Origin: an uncultured Oscillibacter sp. | GTDB lineage: Bacteria; Bacillota; Clostridia; Oscillospirales; Oscillospiraceae | Assembly: GCA_910584995.1 (NCBI GenBank) | Contig: CAJUDW010000003.1 | Span: forward strand, 62,001-126,000 | Length of the DNA stretch: 64,000 nt | Direction: 5' to 3' | In this document: one piece after another, positions 16,352-23,834 of the stretch | How the letters are laid out: the number at the start of each line of letters is the position of its first letter | How positions within the stretch are numbered: position 1 is the first letter of the stretch | Notes under the pieces: generated by a model | Databases searched by the model: none | Seen by the model: only the letters and a program-made list of their open reading frames with translations | What the model was told of the DNA's origin: nothing | Program-made: the position numbers and the translations under genes

Positions 16352-16720
16352 TCAAATCACTTCGGGGGCCAGGGACAGGATCTTCATATAGTCCTTATCC
16401 CGCAGTTCGCGGGCCACCGGCCCAAAAATACGGGTGCCCCGGGGGTTCTTGTCGTCCTTGATCAGGACGGCGGCGTTGTCGTCGAAACGGACATAGGTGC
16501 CGTCCGCCCGGCGGACGCCCTTGGCGCTGCGGACGATAACAGCCTTGACCACTTCCCCCTTCTTCACCGTGCCGCCGGGGGTGGATTTCCGCACAGAGGC
16601 CACGATCACATCGCCGATGTTGCCGAACTTCCGGCCGGAGCCGCCCAGAACACGGATGCACTTGATCTCTTTGGCGCCGGTATTATCGGCAACCTTCAGA
16701 AAACTTTCCTGCTGAATCAT
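16352..16720 (-). CDS. rplN: 50S ribosomal protein L14
   Basis: A 122-residue protein at the subunit interface. Landmarks: MIQQESFLKVADNTGAKEI, RKFGNIGDVIVASVRKSTPGG, VKKGEVVKAVIVR and the C-terminal FGPVARELRDKDYMKILSLAPEVI. The length of 122 is the family norm. Confidence 0.98.
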   Translation of the reverse strand: MIQQESFLKVADNTGAKEIKCIRVLGGSGRKFGNIGDVIVASVRKSTPGGTVKKGEVVKAVIVRSAKGVRRADGTYVRFDDNAAVLIKDDKNPRGTRIFGPVARELRDKDYMKILSLAPEVI

Positions 16721-16735
16721 ATACTCGGCACCTCC

Positions 16736-17002
16736 TTACTTCGCTTTTTCAATGATCTCGACCACGCGCCAACGCTTGTCGTGAGACAGCGGGCGGGTCT
16801 CCATAACCTTCACCTTGTCGCCAATGCCGCAGGCGTTCTGCTCGTCGTGAGCCTTCAGCTTATAGGTACGGCCGACAATCTTTTTGTAGAGCGGATGGGC
16901 CACCCGGTCCTCAATGGCGACGACCACGGTCTTGTCCATCTTGTCGGAAACGACTTTGCCCACCCGGGTCTTGCGGGAGGAGGTCCTCTTTTCTTCACTC
17001 AT
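16736..17002 (-). CDS. rpsQ: 30S ribosomal protein S17
   Basis: An 88-residue OB-fold 16S rRNA binder. Landmarks: RKTRVGKVVSDKMDKTVVVAIEDRVAHPLYKKIV, YKLKAHDEQN, and GDKVKVMETRPLSHDKRWRVVEI. Standard length. GGAGGTAAGGA precedes the start. Confidence 0.97.
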   Translation of the reverse strand: MSEEKRTSSRKTRVGKVVSDKMDKTVVVAIEDRVAHPLYKKIVGRTYKLKAHDEQNACGIGDKVKVMETRPLSHDKRWRVVEIIEKAK

Positions 17003-17019
17003 GGTTCCTTACCTCCTTC

Positions 17020-17232
17020 TCACTGTTTGTCCCCGGCTGCGGAAAGTTCCCACAGCACGGTCTTGACTTGGGCAATGTCGCGCTTGGTCTCCCGGATTTT
17101 CACGGGATTATCCAGCTGATTGGTGGCGTGCTGCATCCGGAGATAGAAGAGATCCTTCTTCAGGCCGGCCAGCTTCTCATTCAGCTGCTCAGGGGTCATC
17201 TTGCGGATTTCACGAATTTCGTTTGCCTTCAT
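17020..17232 (-). CDS. rpmC: 50S ribosomal protein L29
   Basis: A 70-residue helical protein near the exit tunnel, starting at ATG 17232 (MKANEIREIRKMTPEQL), one base past the rplP stop. Landmarks: LKKDLFYLRMQHATNQLDNPVKI and RRDIAQVKT-like KRDIAQVKT. A longer in-frame reading only extends into rplP and is rejected. Confidence 0.96.
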   Translation of the reverse strand: MKANEIREIRKMTPEQLNEKLAGLKKDLFYLRMQHATNQLDNPVKIRETKRDIAQVKTVLWELSAAGDKQ

Positions 17233-17233
17233 C

Positions 17234-17656
17234 TCACTCACCTGCTTCCTCGGCGCGGGCGATGATCTTCGTCTTAATGGGCAGCTTGTGGCTGGCAAGA
17301 CGCAGCGCCTCGCGGGCGACATCCTCAGGGACGCCGGCAATCTCAAACATGACGCGGCCGGGCTTCACCACGGCGACCCAGAACTCGGGGGAACCCTTAC
17401 CGGAACCCATGCGGGTCTCGGCGGGCTTCTTGGTCACGGGCTTGTCGGGGAAAATCTTAATCCAAACCTGACCGCCGCGCTTGGTGTAACGGGTCATGGC
17501 AATACGGGCAGCCTCAATCTGATTGCTGGTAATCCAGGCCGGCTCCGTGGCGACGAGACCAAACTCGCCGTAAGCAATGGTGTTGCCGCGGGTAGCCTTT
17601 CCGGTCATACGGCCGCGATGGACACGGCGGTATTTGACTCTTTTCGGCATCAGCAT
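17234..17656 (-). CDS. rplP: 50S ribosomal protein L16
   Basis: A 140-residue protein near the A-site tRNA elbow. Landmarks: MLMPKRVKYRRVHRGRMTG, GNTIAYGEFGLVATEPAWIT, RGGQVWIKIFPDKPVTKKPAETRMGSGKGSPEFWVAVVKPGR. Its ATG shares one base with the rpsC stop (TAATG), so translation is coupled. Confidence 0.98.
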   Translation of the reverse strand: MLMPKRVKYRRVHRGRMTGKATRGNTIAYGEFGLVATEPAWITSNQIEAARIAMTRYTKRGGQVWIKIFPDKPVTKKPAETRMGSGKGSPEFWVAVVKPGRVMFEIAGVPEDVAREALRLASHKLPIKTKIIARAEEAGE

Positions 17657-18537
17657 TATTTAGCCCCTCCTTCCTTGGGTGCCGCAGGAGCGGCGGGACG
17701 CGTATTGGTGTTGGGCCGGAATCCGCCCTGGGGACGGCCCTGGCCGCCGGTGCGGTTGAAGCCGCCGCCCTGACGGTCACGGTTGAACCCGCCCTGGCGA
17801 TCCCGGTTAAAGCCGCCACGGCGATCCCCGTCCCGGCGGGGACGGCGCTCCCGGCGCTCCTGATAGGGCTTGGAAGTATCCATAGTCCGGGGAGTGGTCC
17901 GCAGGGTCTGGGAAAGGACTTCGCCCTTGTAAATCCAGACCTTCACGCCAATGCGGCCGAAGGTGGTAGCAGCCTCCGCGAAGCCGTACTCAATGTCGGC
18001 CCGGATGGTCTGCAGGGGGATGGTACCCTCGTGATAGTGCTCCACACCGGCGATTTCACGTCCGCCCAAGCGGCCGGAGCAGCAGGTCTTGATGCCCTTG
18101 GCGCCGGCGCGCATGGCGCGGGCCATGGCATTCTTCATGGCACGGCGGTGGCTGATGCGCTTTTCCAGCTGCTGGGCGATGTTCTCCGCCACCAGCTGTG
18201 CGTCCATGTCGGGGTTGCGGACCTCGACGATATTCAGCTTCACCTTCTTGCCGATAAGCTTTTCAACAGCCAGGCGGTACTGCTCAATCTGCTCGCCGCC
18301 CTTGCCGATAACCACGCCGGGGCGGGCGCAGTGCAGGAAAATGGTAACGGTATCGGCGCTGCGCTCGATTTCAATCTTGGGCACGCCCGCACCGTACAGG
18401 GTCTTTTTCAGGTACTTGCGAATCTTCTGATCCTCCACGATCAGGTCGCCGACCTTCTCCTCACTGGCATACCAACGGGAATCCCAGTCTTTGATGACGC
18501 CCACGCGCAGGCCGTGGGGATTAACTTTCTGTCCCAT
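17656..18537 (-). CDS. rpsC: 30S ribosomal protein S3 with an Arg/Gly-rich tail
   Basis: A 293-residue protein; S3 is usually about 210-230. The normal part has the KH RNA-binding domain (VVIGKGGEQIEQYRLAVEKL) and the C-terminal S3 domain (KGIKTCCSGRLGGREIAGVE, WIYKGEVL). From about residue 220 an extra stretch of roughly 75 residues is Arg/Gly/Asn-rich, with repeats of GGFNRDRQ, ending in Ala/Pro (RPAAPAAPKEGGAK). Such RGG-like tails bind RNA in other proteins. Glycine- and arginine-rich S3 tails exist in some Clostridia and Actinobacteria. The start is ATG 18537. Confidence 0.97.
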   Translation of the reverse strand: MGQKVNPHGLRVGVIKDWDSRWYASEEKVGDLIVEDQKIRKYLKKTLYGAGVPKIEIERSADTVTIFLHCARPGVVIGKGGEQIEQYRLAVEKLIGKKVKLNIVEVRNPDMDAQLVAENIAQQLEKRISHRRAMKNAMARAMRAGAKGIKTCCSGRLGGREIAGVEHYHEGTIPLQTIRADIEYGFAEAATTFGRIGVKVWIYKGEVLSQTLRTTPRTMDTSKPYQERRERRPRRDGDRRGGFNRDRQGGFNRDRQGGGFNRTGGQGRPQGGFRPNTNTRPAAPAAPKEGGAK

Positions 18538-18556
18538 AAAACTGTCCTCCTCCCTC

Positions 18557-18901
18557 TTATGCCTTTTCCGCCACGGTCAGCGTGACGTGAGAAGTGCGCT
18601 TGTTGATGCGGTAGGCGCGGCCCTGGGCCCGGGGCATCATCCGCTTGAGGATGGGGCCGGGGGTGGCAAAGACCTCGGACACCACCAGGTTGGCGGGATC
18701 CATGCCGAAGTTGTTCTCGGCGTTGGCCACGGCGCTCTTCAGCAGCTTCTGAAGGGGCTCGGAGGCGGCCTTGGGGGTCTGCATCAGGATGGCCATGGCG
18801 GCGCCCGCGTCCTTGCCGCGGATCAAGTCGCACACAATCTGGACCTTCCGGGGAGCGATGCGGACATAGCGCAGATACGCCTTCGCTTCTTTTTTATCCA
18901 T
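18557..18901 (-). CDS. rplV: 50S ribosomal protein L22
   Basis: A 114-residue protein lining the exit tunnel. It starts at ATG 18901 (MDKKEAKAYLRYVRIAPRK) because GGAGG lies eight or nine bases upstream. An ATG nine bases earlier touches the GGAGG and cannot use it. Landmarks: KVQIVCDLIRGKD, LLKSAVANAENNFGMD and RAQGRAYRINKRTSHVTL. Confidence 0.96.
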   Translation of the reverse strand: MDKKEAKAYLRYVRIAPRKVQIVCDLIRGKDAGAAMAILMQTPKAASEPLQKLLKSAVANAENNFGMDPANLVVSEVFATPGPILKRMMPRAQGRAYRINKRTSHVTLTVAEKA

Positions 18902-18918
18902 GTTCTGCATCCTCCTTC

Positions 18919-19182
18919 TTATTTATCCTTCGCGTGGCCGCGGAAGGTGCGGGTGGGGGCGAACTCCCCCAGCTTATGGCCGACCATGTCCTCCTGGATG
19001 TAGACGGGCACGTGCTTGCGCCCGTCGTGGACGGCGATGGTGTGGCCCACGAATGCCGGGAAGATGGTGGAACTGCGGCTCCAGGTCTTGAGGACCTTCT
19101 TCTCGTTCTTCGCGTTCATCTCTTCGACCCGCTTGAGAAGCTCAGGGGCAACATACGGGCCTTTTTTAATGGATCTGCTCAT
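18919..19182 (-). CDS. rpsS: 30S ribosomal protein S19
   Basis: An 87-residue protein of the small-subunit head. It starts at ATG 19182 (MSRSIKKGPYVAPELL), with GGAGG nine bases upstream, preferred over GTG six bases earlier. Landmarks: TWSRSSTIFPAFVGHTIAVHDGRKHVPVYI, MVGHKLGEFAPTRTFRGH. Confidence 0.96.
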   Translation of the reverse strand: MSRSIKKGPYVAPELLKRVEEMNAKNEKKVLKTWSRSSTIFPAFVGHTIAVHDGRKHVPVYIQEDMVGHKLGEFAPTRTFRGHAKDK

Positions 19183-19197
19183 ATTCACTTGCCTCCT

Positions 19198-20034
19198 TTA
19201 CTTGTCGCCCCGCCGCTTGACGATGAACTTGGTGGTGGGGTTCTTCTTCTTGCGGGTCTTGTAACCCATGGCGGGCTTGCCCCACGGAGTCACAGGGCCG
19301 GGACGGCCAACCGGGGCGCGACCCTCGCCGCCGCCGTGGGGGTGGTCGTTGGGGTTCATGACGCTGCCGCGGACGGTAGGCCGCCAGCCCATGTGGCGCT
19401 TACGGCCAGCCTTTCCGATGTTGATGTTCTCGTGCTCAATGTTGCCTACCTGGCCGATGGTGGCCATGCAGTTGGTGCGCACGATGCGGACTTCGCCGGA
19501 GGGCATACGGATCTGGGCGTCGCCGCCCTCTTTGGCCATCAGCTGGGCGGAGGTCCCTGCGGAACGGACCAGCTGGGCGCCGCTGCCGGGATGGAGTTCC
19601 ACATTGTGGATGACAGTGCCGACGGGGATGTTGGCGATGGGCAGGGCGTTGCCGGGCTTGATATCGGCGTTGGGGCCGGACTCCACCTTGTCACCGGCAT
19701 TCAGGCCCACAGGAGCCAGAATGTAGCGGCGCTCACCGTCCTCATACTCCAGAAGGGCGATGTTGGCGGAGCGGTTGGGGTCGTACTCCAGGCGGAGGAC
19801 ATTGGCGAACATATCGTGCTTATCCCGCTTGAAGTCGATGACCCGGTACTTGCGCTTGTTGCCGCCGCCCCGGTGGCGGACGGTGATGCGGCCATAGCTG
19901 TTGCGGCCGGAACTCTTCTTCAGAGGCTCGGTCAGGCTGGGCTCAGGCTTGGCCTTTTTGTCAATGCCGTCGAATCCGGAGACTGTCATCTGACGTCTGG
20001 AGGGAGTCGTCGGCTTAAAAGTTTTAATAGACAT
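19198..20034 (-). CDS. rplB: 50S ribosomal protein L2
   Basis: A 278-residue protein next to the peptidyl-transferase centre. Landmarks: MSIKTFKPTTPSRRQMTVS, GRITVRHRGGGNKRKYRVIDF, EYDPNRSANIALLEYEDGERRYILAP, and the C-terminal MNPNDHPHGGGEGRAPVGR that carries the functionally important histidine. Standard length. Confidence 0.98.
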   Translation of the reverse strand: MSIKTFKPTTPSRRQMTVSGFDGIDKKAKPEPSLTEPLKKSSGRNSYGRITVRHRGGGNKRKYRVIDFKRDKHDMFANVLRLEYDPNRSANIALLEYEDGERRYILAPVGLNAGDKVESGPNADIKPGNALPIANIPVGTVIHNVELHPGSGAQLVRSAGTSAQLMAKEGGDAQIRMPSGEVRIVRTNCMATIGQVGNIEHENINIGKAGRKRHMGWRPTVRGSVMNPNDHPHGGGEGRAPVGRPGPVTPWGKPAMGYKTRKKKNPTTKFIVKRRGDK

Positions 20035-20055
20035 CTGCTTACTCTCCTTCCGTTA

Positions 20056-20352
20056 TCAGACCATGCCTTCGAAGAATTCAATGGTCTTGGAATCCTGGGT
20101 CAGCTGGACATAGGCCTTTTTCCAGGCCTTGGTCTTGCCGGGACGGCCGGCGCCCATGCGCTTTTCCTTGCCGGGCACCGTCAGGGTGTTGACGGCGGCG
20201 ACCTTCACACCGAAGATTTCCTCCACAGCCTTCTTAATCTCGATCTTACCGGCGTCCTTGGCCACTTCGAAAACGTACTTCTTATCGGCGGCGCCGGCCA
20301 TGGCCCGCTCAGTGATAATGGGGCGGATGATGATGTCGTATGCGGTAGCCAT
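20056..20352 (-). CDS. rplW: 50S ribosomal protein L23
   Basis: A 98-residue exit-tunnel protein that docks trigger factor and SRP. Landmarks: IIRPIITERAMAGAADKKYVFEVAKDAGKIEIKKAVEEIFGVKVAAVNT and KRMGAGRPGKTKAWKKAYVQL. Its ATG overlaps the rplD stop by one base (TAATG). Confidence 0.97.
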   Translation of the reverse strand: MATAYDIIIRPIITERAMAGAADKKYVFEVAKDAGKIEIKKAVEEIFGVKVAAVNTLTVPGKEKRMGAGRPGKTKAWKKAYVQLTQDSKTIEFFEGMV

Positions 20353-20975
20353 TACGCGTACACCTCCTCGATTTTTGCAAGGGCCGTCTGATCCACCACC
20401 AGATACCGGGCATTCAGGATGTCGTAGACATTCAGCTGCACGGCGGGGGTGGTAACAACGCCGGGAATGTTCCGGGCGCTCTTCACAATCACCTGATCCA
20501 CGGCGGGCGTGACCACAACGGCCTTGCCGTCCACGCCGACGGCGGTCAGGAACTTGCGGAAATCAGCGGTCTTGATGGCGTCCATCTTGATGGCGTCGAT
20601 AACCACCAGCTTGCCCTCCGCAGCCTTGGCGGAGAGGACGGACTTCAGCGCCAGCCGCCGGACCTTCTTGTTCAATACATAGCTGTAGTCCCGGGGCTTG
20701 GGCGCGAACACCACGCCGCCGTGGGTCCACTGGGGGGCGCGGGTGCTGCCCTGACGGGCGTGGCCGGTGCCCTTCTGGCGCCAGGGCTTTCTGCCGCCGC
20801 CGGAAACCTCGGCGCGGGTCAGGGCGCTCTGGGTGCCCTGGCGGCAGTTGGCCAGATGGTTCTTCACAACCTCATGGACGACAGGCTCGTTGGGTTCGAT
20901 GCCAAAAACGGCGTCGTTGAGTTCGGCGGTGCCAACTTCCTTGCCGGACATATTGAGAACTTTAATCGTAGACAT
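20352..20975 (-). CDS. rplD: 50S ribosomal protein L4
   Basis: A 207-residue protein with an extended loop into the exit tunnel. Landmarks: LANCRQGTQSALTRAEVSGGGRKPWRQKGTGHARQGSTRAPQWTHGGVVFAPKPRDYSY. In E. coli L4 represses the S10 operon through a leader hairpin. A structured leader also lies upstream of rpsJ here, but no conserved binding site could be confirmed. Confidence 0.97.
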   Translation of the reverse strand: MSTIKVLNMSGKEVGTAELNDAVFGIEPNEPVVHEVVKNHLANCRQGTQSALTRAEVSGGGRKPWRQKGTGHARQGSTRAPQWTHGGVVFAPKPRDYSYVLNKKVRRLALKSVLSAKAAEGKLVVIDAIKMDAIKTADFRKFLTAVGVDGKAVVVTPAVDQVIVKSARNIPGVVTTPAVQLNVYDILNARYLVVDQTALAKIEEVYA

Positions 20976-20992
20976 ATTTCAGCACCCCTTTC

Positions 20993-21712
20993 TTACTTGT
21001 TTCTGGCGGAGGCCTTCTGCGGGTTGCGGCCGGAAGCCTTCTGCGGGTTCTTGCTGATGTCCGCGCCGGCCTGCTTGACCTTGTGGACCTTCACGGTAGA
21101 CTTAATGGTGACCAAGCCGCCCTTGGGGCCGGGCACCGCGCCACATACCACCAGCATGTTCAACTCGGGGTCAACCTTCACAACAGACAGGTTCTGGACA
21201 GTAACCTGTTCCACGCCCATGTGGCCGGCGCCGATCTTGCCCTTGAAAATTCTGGAGGGGTCGGTGCCGGAGCCCATGGAGCCGGCGTGCCGGTGGACAG
21301 GGCCGCTGCCGTGGGTCTCCTTCAGCCGGTGGGCGCCGTGGCGCTTGATAACGCCCTGGTAGCCGTGGCCCTTGCTGGTGCCGGTGACATCCACGAAGTC
21401 GCCCACGGCGAAGGTGTCGGCCTTCACCAGATCGCCCACGTTCAGGGCATCAGCGTTCTCCAGGTTGAATTCACGCAGGTACTTCTTGGGGGAGACATCC
21501 GCCTTTTTCAGGTGGCCCATCTCCGGCTTGCTCAGCTTGCGCTCGGGAATGTCCTCATAGCCCAGCTGAACGGCCTTGTAGCCTTCTTTTTCGGAAGTCT
21601 TCTTCTGAACAACCACGCAGGGCCCCGCCTCGATAACGGTAACGGGAATCACATGGCCGTTCTCGTCAAAAATTTGGGACATGCCCACTTTTTTGCCGAT
21701 GATCGCTTTCAT
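20993..21712 (-). CDS. rplC: 50S ribosomal protein L3 with a short repeated tail
   Basis: A 239-residue protein near the peptidyl-transferase centre, about 25-30 residues longer than common L3. Landmarks: MKAIIGKKVGMSQIFDENG, KGHGYQGVIKRHG, GSGPVHRHAGSMGSGTDPSRIFKGK. The extra C-terminus contains a direct repeat, NPQKASGR then NPQKASAR, ending NK. CAGGAGG precedes the start. Confidence 0.97.
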   Translation of the reverse strand: MKAIIGKKVGMSQIFDENGHVIPVTVIEAGPCVVVQKKTSEKEGYKAVQLGYEDIPERKLSKPEMGHLKKADVSPKKYLREFNLENADALNVGDLVKADTFAVGDFVDVTGTSKGHGYQGVIKRHGAHRLKETHGSGPVHRHAGSMGSGTDPSRIFKGKIGAGHMGVEQVTVQNLSVVKVDPELNMLVVCGAVPGPKGGLVTIKSTVKVHKVKQAGADISKNPQKASGRNPQKASARNK

Positions 21713-21866
21713 GGTTTATTCCTCCTGTTTCAGGTTATTGGTCGGCGTAGGTGCGGGCGGTGGGTTGGCCGGGCCGCATTGCTCCGCCGACATGACCCGT
21801 CCGTCTCAAATGCTGTGACGGACTGCGGTACAGACAACATTAAATAGGTATCGGGGAAAATCAGCC
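21713..21866 (-). promoter_or_regulatory. Structured spacer between rpsJ and rplC
   Basis: A 154-base gap in an otherwise tightly packed operon. On the minus strand it offers two perfect 7-bp stems, GTCCGTC/GACGGAC (about 21799-21823) and GTCGGCG/CGCCGAC (about 21741-21791), one after the other, the second closing roughly 20 bases before the rplC ribosome site. No ORF. A candidate mRNA control element. Confidence 0.5.
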
Positions 21867-22178
21867 TTACAGCTTGATTTCGATCTCCACGCCCGCGGGC
21901 AACTCCAGGGCCATCAGGGCCTCCACCGTCTTGGGAGAGGACTTGGCAATGTCGATGAGGCGCTTGTGGGTGCGGCGTTCGAACTGCTCCCGGCTGTCCT
22001 TATATTTATGGACGGCCCGCAGGATGGTCACGACCTCTTTTTTGGTGGGCAGGGGGATGGGGCCGGACACCTCGGCGCCAGTGCGCTTGGCGGTCTCCAC
22101 GATCTTCTCTGCGCTCTGGTCGATGACCTGATGATCATAGGCTTTCAGCCGGATGCGGATCTTTTCTTTTTGTGCCAT
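21867..22178 (-). CDS. rpsJ: 30S ribosomal protein S10
   Basis: A 103-residue head protein, also known as antitermination factor NusE, partner of NusB. Landmarks: KIRIRLKAYDHQVIDQSAEKIVETAKRTGA, GPIPLPTKKEVVTILRAVHKYKDSREQFERRTHKRLI. First gene of the cluster. CAGGAGGAATCAAAACT precedes the ATG. Confidence 0.98.
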   Translation of the reverse strand: MAQKEKIRIRLKAYDHQVIDQSAEKIVETAKRTGAEVSGPIPLPTKKEVVTILRAVHKYKDSREQFERRTHKRLIDIAKSSPKTVEALMALELPAGVEIEIKL

Positions 22179-22468
22179 AGTTTTGATTCCTCCTGATTTC
22201 GTAGGTAGTTTGAACGCAGTCTCGACGACCTACGGCGAGAGAATTTTCTATACGCTTAACCGTGCGTATCATTCCCGCTCAAGAAAAATACCGCCGAAGG
22301 AACTCCGGCCGGTACGTGATCCTGGCGTGGCGATCTACGCGACGTACAGATCTTTCTCAGCCGCCCGATTATCGGACATACTCCCCGGAAGTTACCTCGC
22401 CATGCGAGCAATCTCCCGGTTCATCGCATTTGCCGCGGGAAGATACGGCCTTCCACACGGACTTGTTT
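22179..22468 (-). promoter_or_regulatory. Leader RNA of the S10 cluster
   Basis: About 285 untranslated bases between the promoter and rpsJ. Two hairpins lie at its 3' end: ATACGC/GCGTAT (22250-22269) and CGTAGGT/ACCTACG (22200-22234), the latter ending only a few bases before the ribosome site. The position suits autoregulation of ribosomal protein synthesis. No credible ORF. Confidence 0.6.
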
Positions 22469-22497
22469 ATCATAAAGGAAAGGTTCCCCAATGTCAA
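22469..22497 (-). promoter_or_regulatory. Promoter of the S10-spc-alpha cluster
   Basis: Minus strand: TTGACA (22492-22497), 17 bases, TATGAT (22469-22474). Five of six -10 bases and all -35 bases match consensus, as expected for a highly expressed operon. Start near 22462. Confidence 0.9.
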
Positions 22498-22663
22498 GAG
22501 AAATTTCTCCGTTTTTTATAAAAATTTTCTCCTTTTTTCTATCATGCCCACCAAAGCCGTTTCCGGCCCCTTTCGGTGCAGCAGGAACCCTTCCGGCCCC
22601 TGCAGGATATACTGGAATACGGACGGGAAATCCGTCCAAACCATTGGAGAAGGCGGAAGACAT

Positions 22664-23425
22664 ATGTTGCAATCTTTGCAGTGGGCGGCGCTGGGCACCG
22701 GGTTCACCTTTCTGATGACTACGCTGGGCGCCGCCATGGTATTTTTCCTCTCCGGGGAGCCGAGGCCCCGGTTTCAAAAGGCCCTGCTGGGGTTTGCCGC
22801 CGGGGTTATGACGGCGGCCTCCGTGTGGAGCCTGCTGCTGCCCGCCATCGATCAGGCGTCGGAAGCGGGGCGGTTTCCCGGCTGGCTCCCTGCGGCGGCG
22901 GGGATGCTGGCGGGGGTGGTGTTCTTAGCAGTCCTGGACGCCGCCCTGCCGAAACTCCGGCGGAACCGGGATCTGGAGGGCGCATGGCGGCAGAACACCC
23001 TTTTGATGACGGCTATCACCCTACATAACGTGCCGGAGGGCATGGCGGTGGGCCTGGCCTTCGCCCTGGCGGCCCAGGGGGAGAACTTTGCCGGGGCGGC
23101 GGCGCTGGCCATGGGCATCGGCATCCAGAACTTCCCCGAGGGCGCGGCGGTAGCCCTGCCCCTCCGGCAGGAGGGCCGGAGCCGCCTGCGGGCCTTTCTG
23201 GGCGGGACGCTCTCCGGCGCGGTGGAACCGCTGTTCGGCATCCTGGTAGTGCTGGCGGCAGCCTGGGCCCAGCCGCTGATGCCCTGGCTTCTCAGCTTTG
23301 CCGCCGGGGCCATGCTGTATGTGGTGGTGGAAGAGTTGGTGCCTCAGGCCCACAGCCGTGCTGGCACCTGCGGCTTTGTGACAGGGTTCCTGATTATGAT
23401 GGTACTGGACGTGGCGCTGGGATAA
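22664..23425 (+). CDS. ZIP-family metal transporter (ZupT/GufA-like)
   Basis: A 253-residue membrane protein with about eight hydrophobic segments that imports divalent metals such as zinc. The metal-site helices are visible: ITLHNVPEGMAVGLAFA (His and Glu) and GIGIQNFPEGAAVALPL. It starts at ATG 22664 (MLQSLQWAALG) after GGAGAAGGCGG. The long in-frame extension upstream runs through the S10 promoter and is rejected. It diverges from the ribosomal cluster. Substrate preference within the family cannot be read from sequence. Confidence 0.92.
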   Translation: MLQSLQWAALGTGFTFLMTTLGAAMVFFLSGEPRPRFQKALLGFAAGVMTAASVWSLLLPAIDQASEAGRFPGWLPAAAGMLAGVVFLAVLDAALPKLRRNRDLEGAWRQNTLLMTAITLHNVPEGMAVGLAFALAAQGENFAGAAALAMGIGIQNFPEGAAVALPLRQEGRSRLRAFLGGTLSGAVEPLFGILVVLAAAWAQPLMPWLLSFAAGAMLYVVVEELVPQAHSRAGTCGFVTGFLIMMVLDVALG

Positions 23426-23432
23426 GGAAGCG

Positions 23433-23466
23433 GGAAGCGGCCCGGGCAAAAGCCCAGGCCGCTTCC
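23433..23466 (+). terminator. Hairpin after the ZIP gene
   Basis: GGAAGCGGCC, one mismatch, GGGC, loop AAAA, and the complementary arm. A strong stem just past the stop, but without an adjacent T run. Confidence 0.5.
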
Positions 23467-23834
23467 TGATCATGATGATTTTCCCCCATCTGCTTTTGTG
23501 TTTCCGGCGGCAGGGACACCCCTTTGATAGGCATTACCTATTATTTATCCTGCCGAATTCTATCCAAACGCGGCAGATAGATTCCTAATATATCCGCAAC
23601 GAGGGCCAACCGCAGTTTTCATGTCTCCAAAGCAGTTCTCGGGCAATACCCCCGATGTTTCCGGCCTGGCCGCCCTCAGTATGGGGCTGTCCATTGTATC
23701 CCTAATCGCCAGGCCTCCCAGCATTTCCGCAGCCCGCCGGATGCATTTTCTCATCATCGGGATTCTCTTTACCCTGCCCCAGTCTGCCAATTTACCCGGC
23801 AGGAACACAAAGTAAAATAGGGATCAAGGGATTA
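23467..23834. other. Intergenic stretch without a convincing gene
   Basis: 368 bases between the ZIP gene and DUF1846. Overlapping open frames of 60-80 codons exist on both strands (23621-23815 plus, 23560-23808 minus), neither with a ribosome site. The dicodon make-up on both strands looks like partly decayed sequence. A 26-base segment at 23641-23666 resembles one at 28278-28303. I see no RNA gene I can name. Confidence 0.4.

Noticed and set aside
22262..22663. N-terminal extension of the ZIP transporter
   Set aside because: The in-frame extension crosses the divergent S10 promoter and leader. The ATG at 22664 gives the family-like start.
23560..23808. Minus-strand frame of 82 codons as a real gene
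   Set aside because: Only a GTG start without a ribosome site. The opposite strand is open too, so coding cannot be argued.
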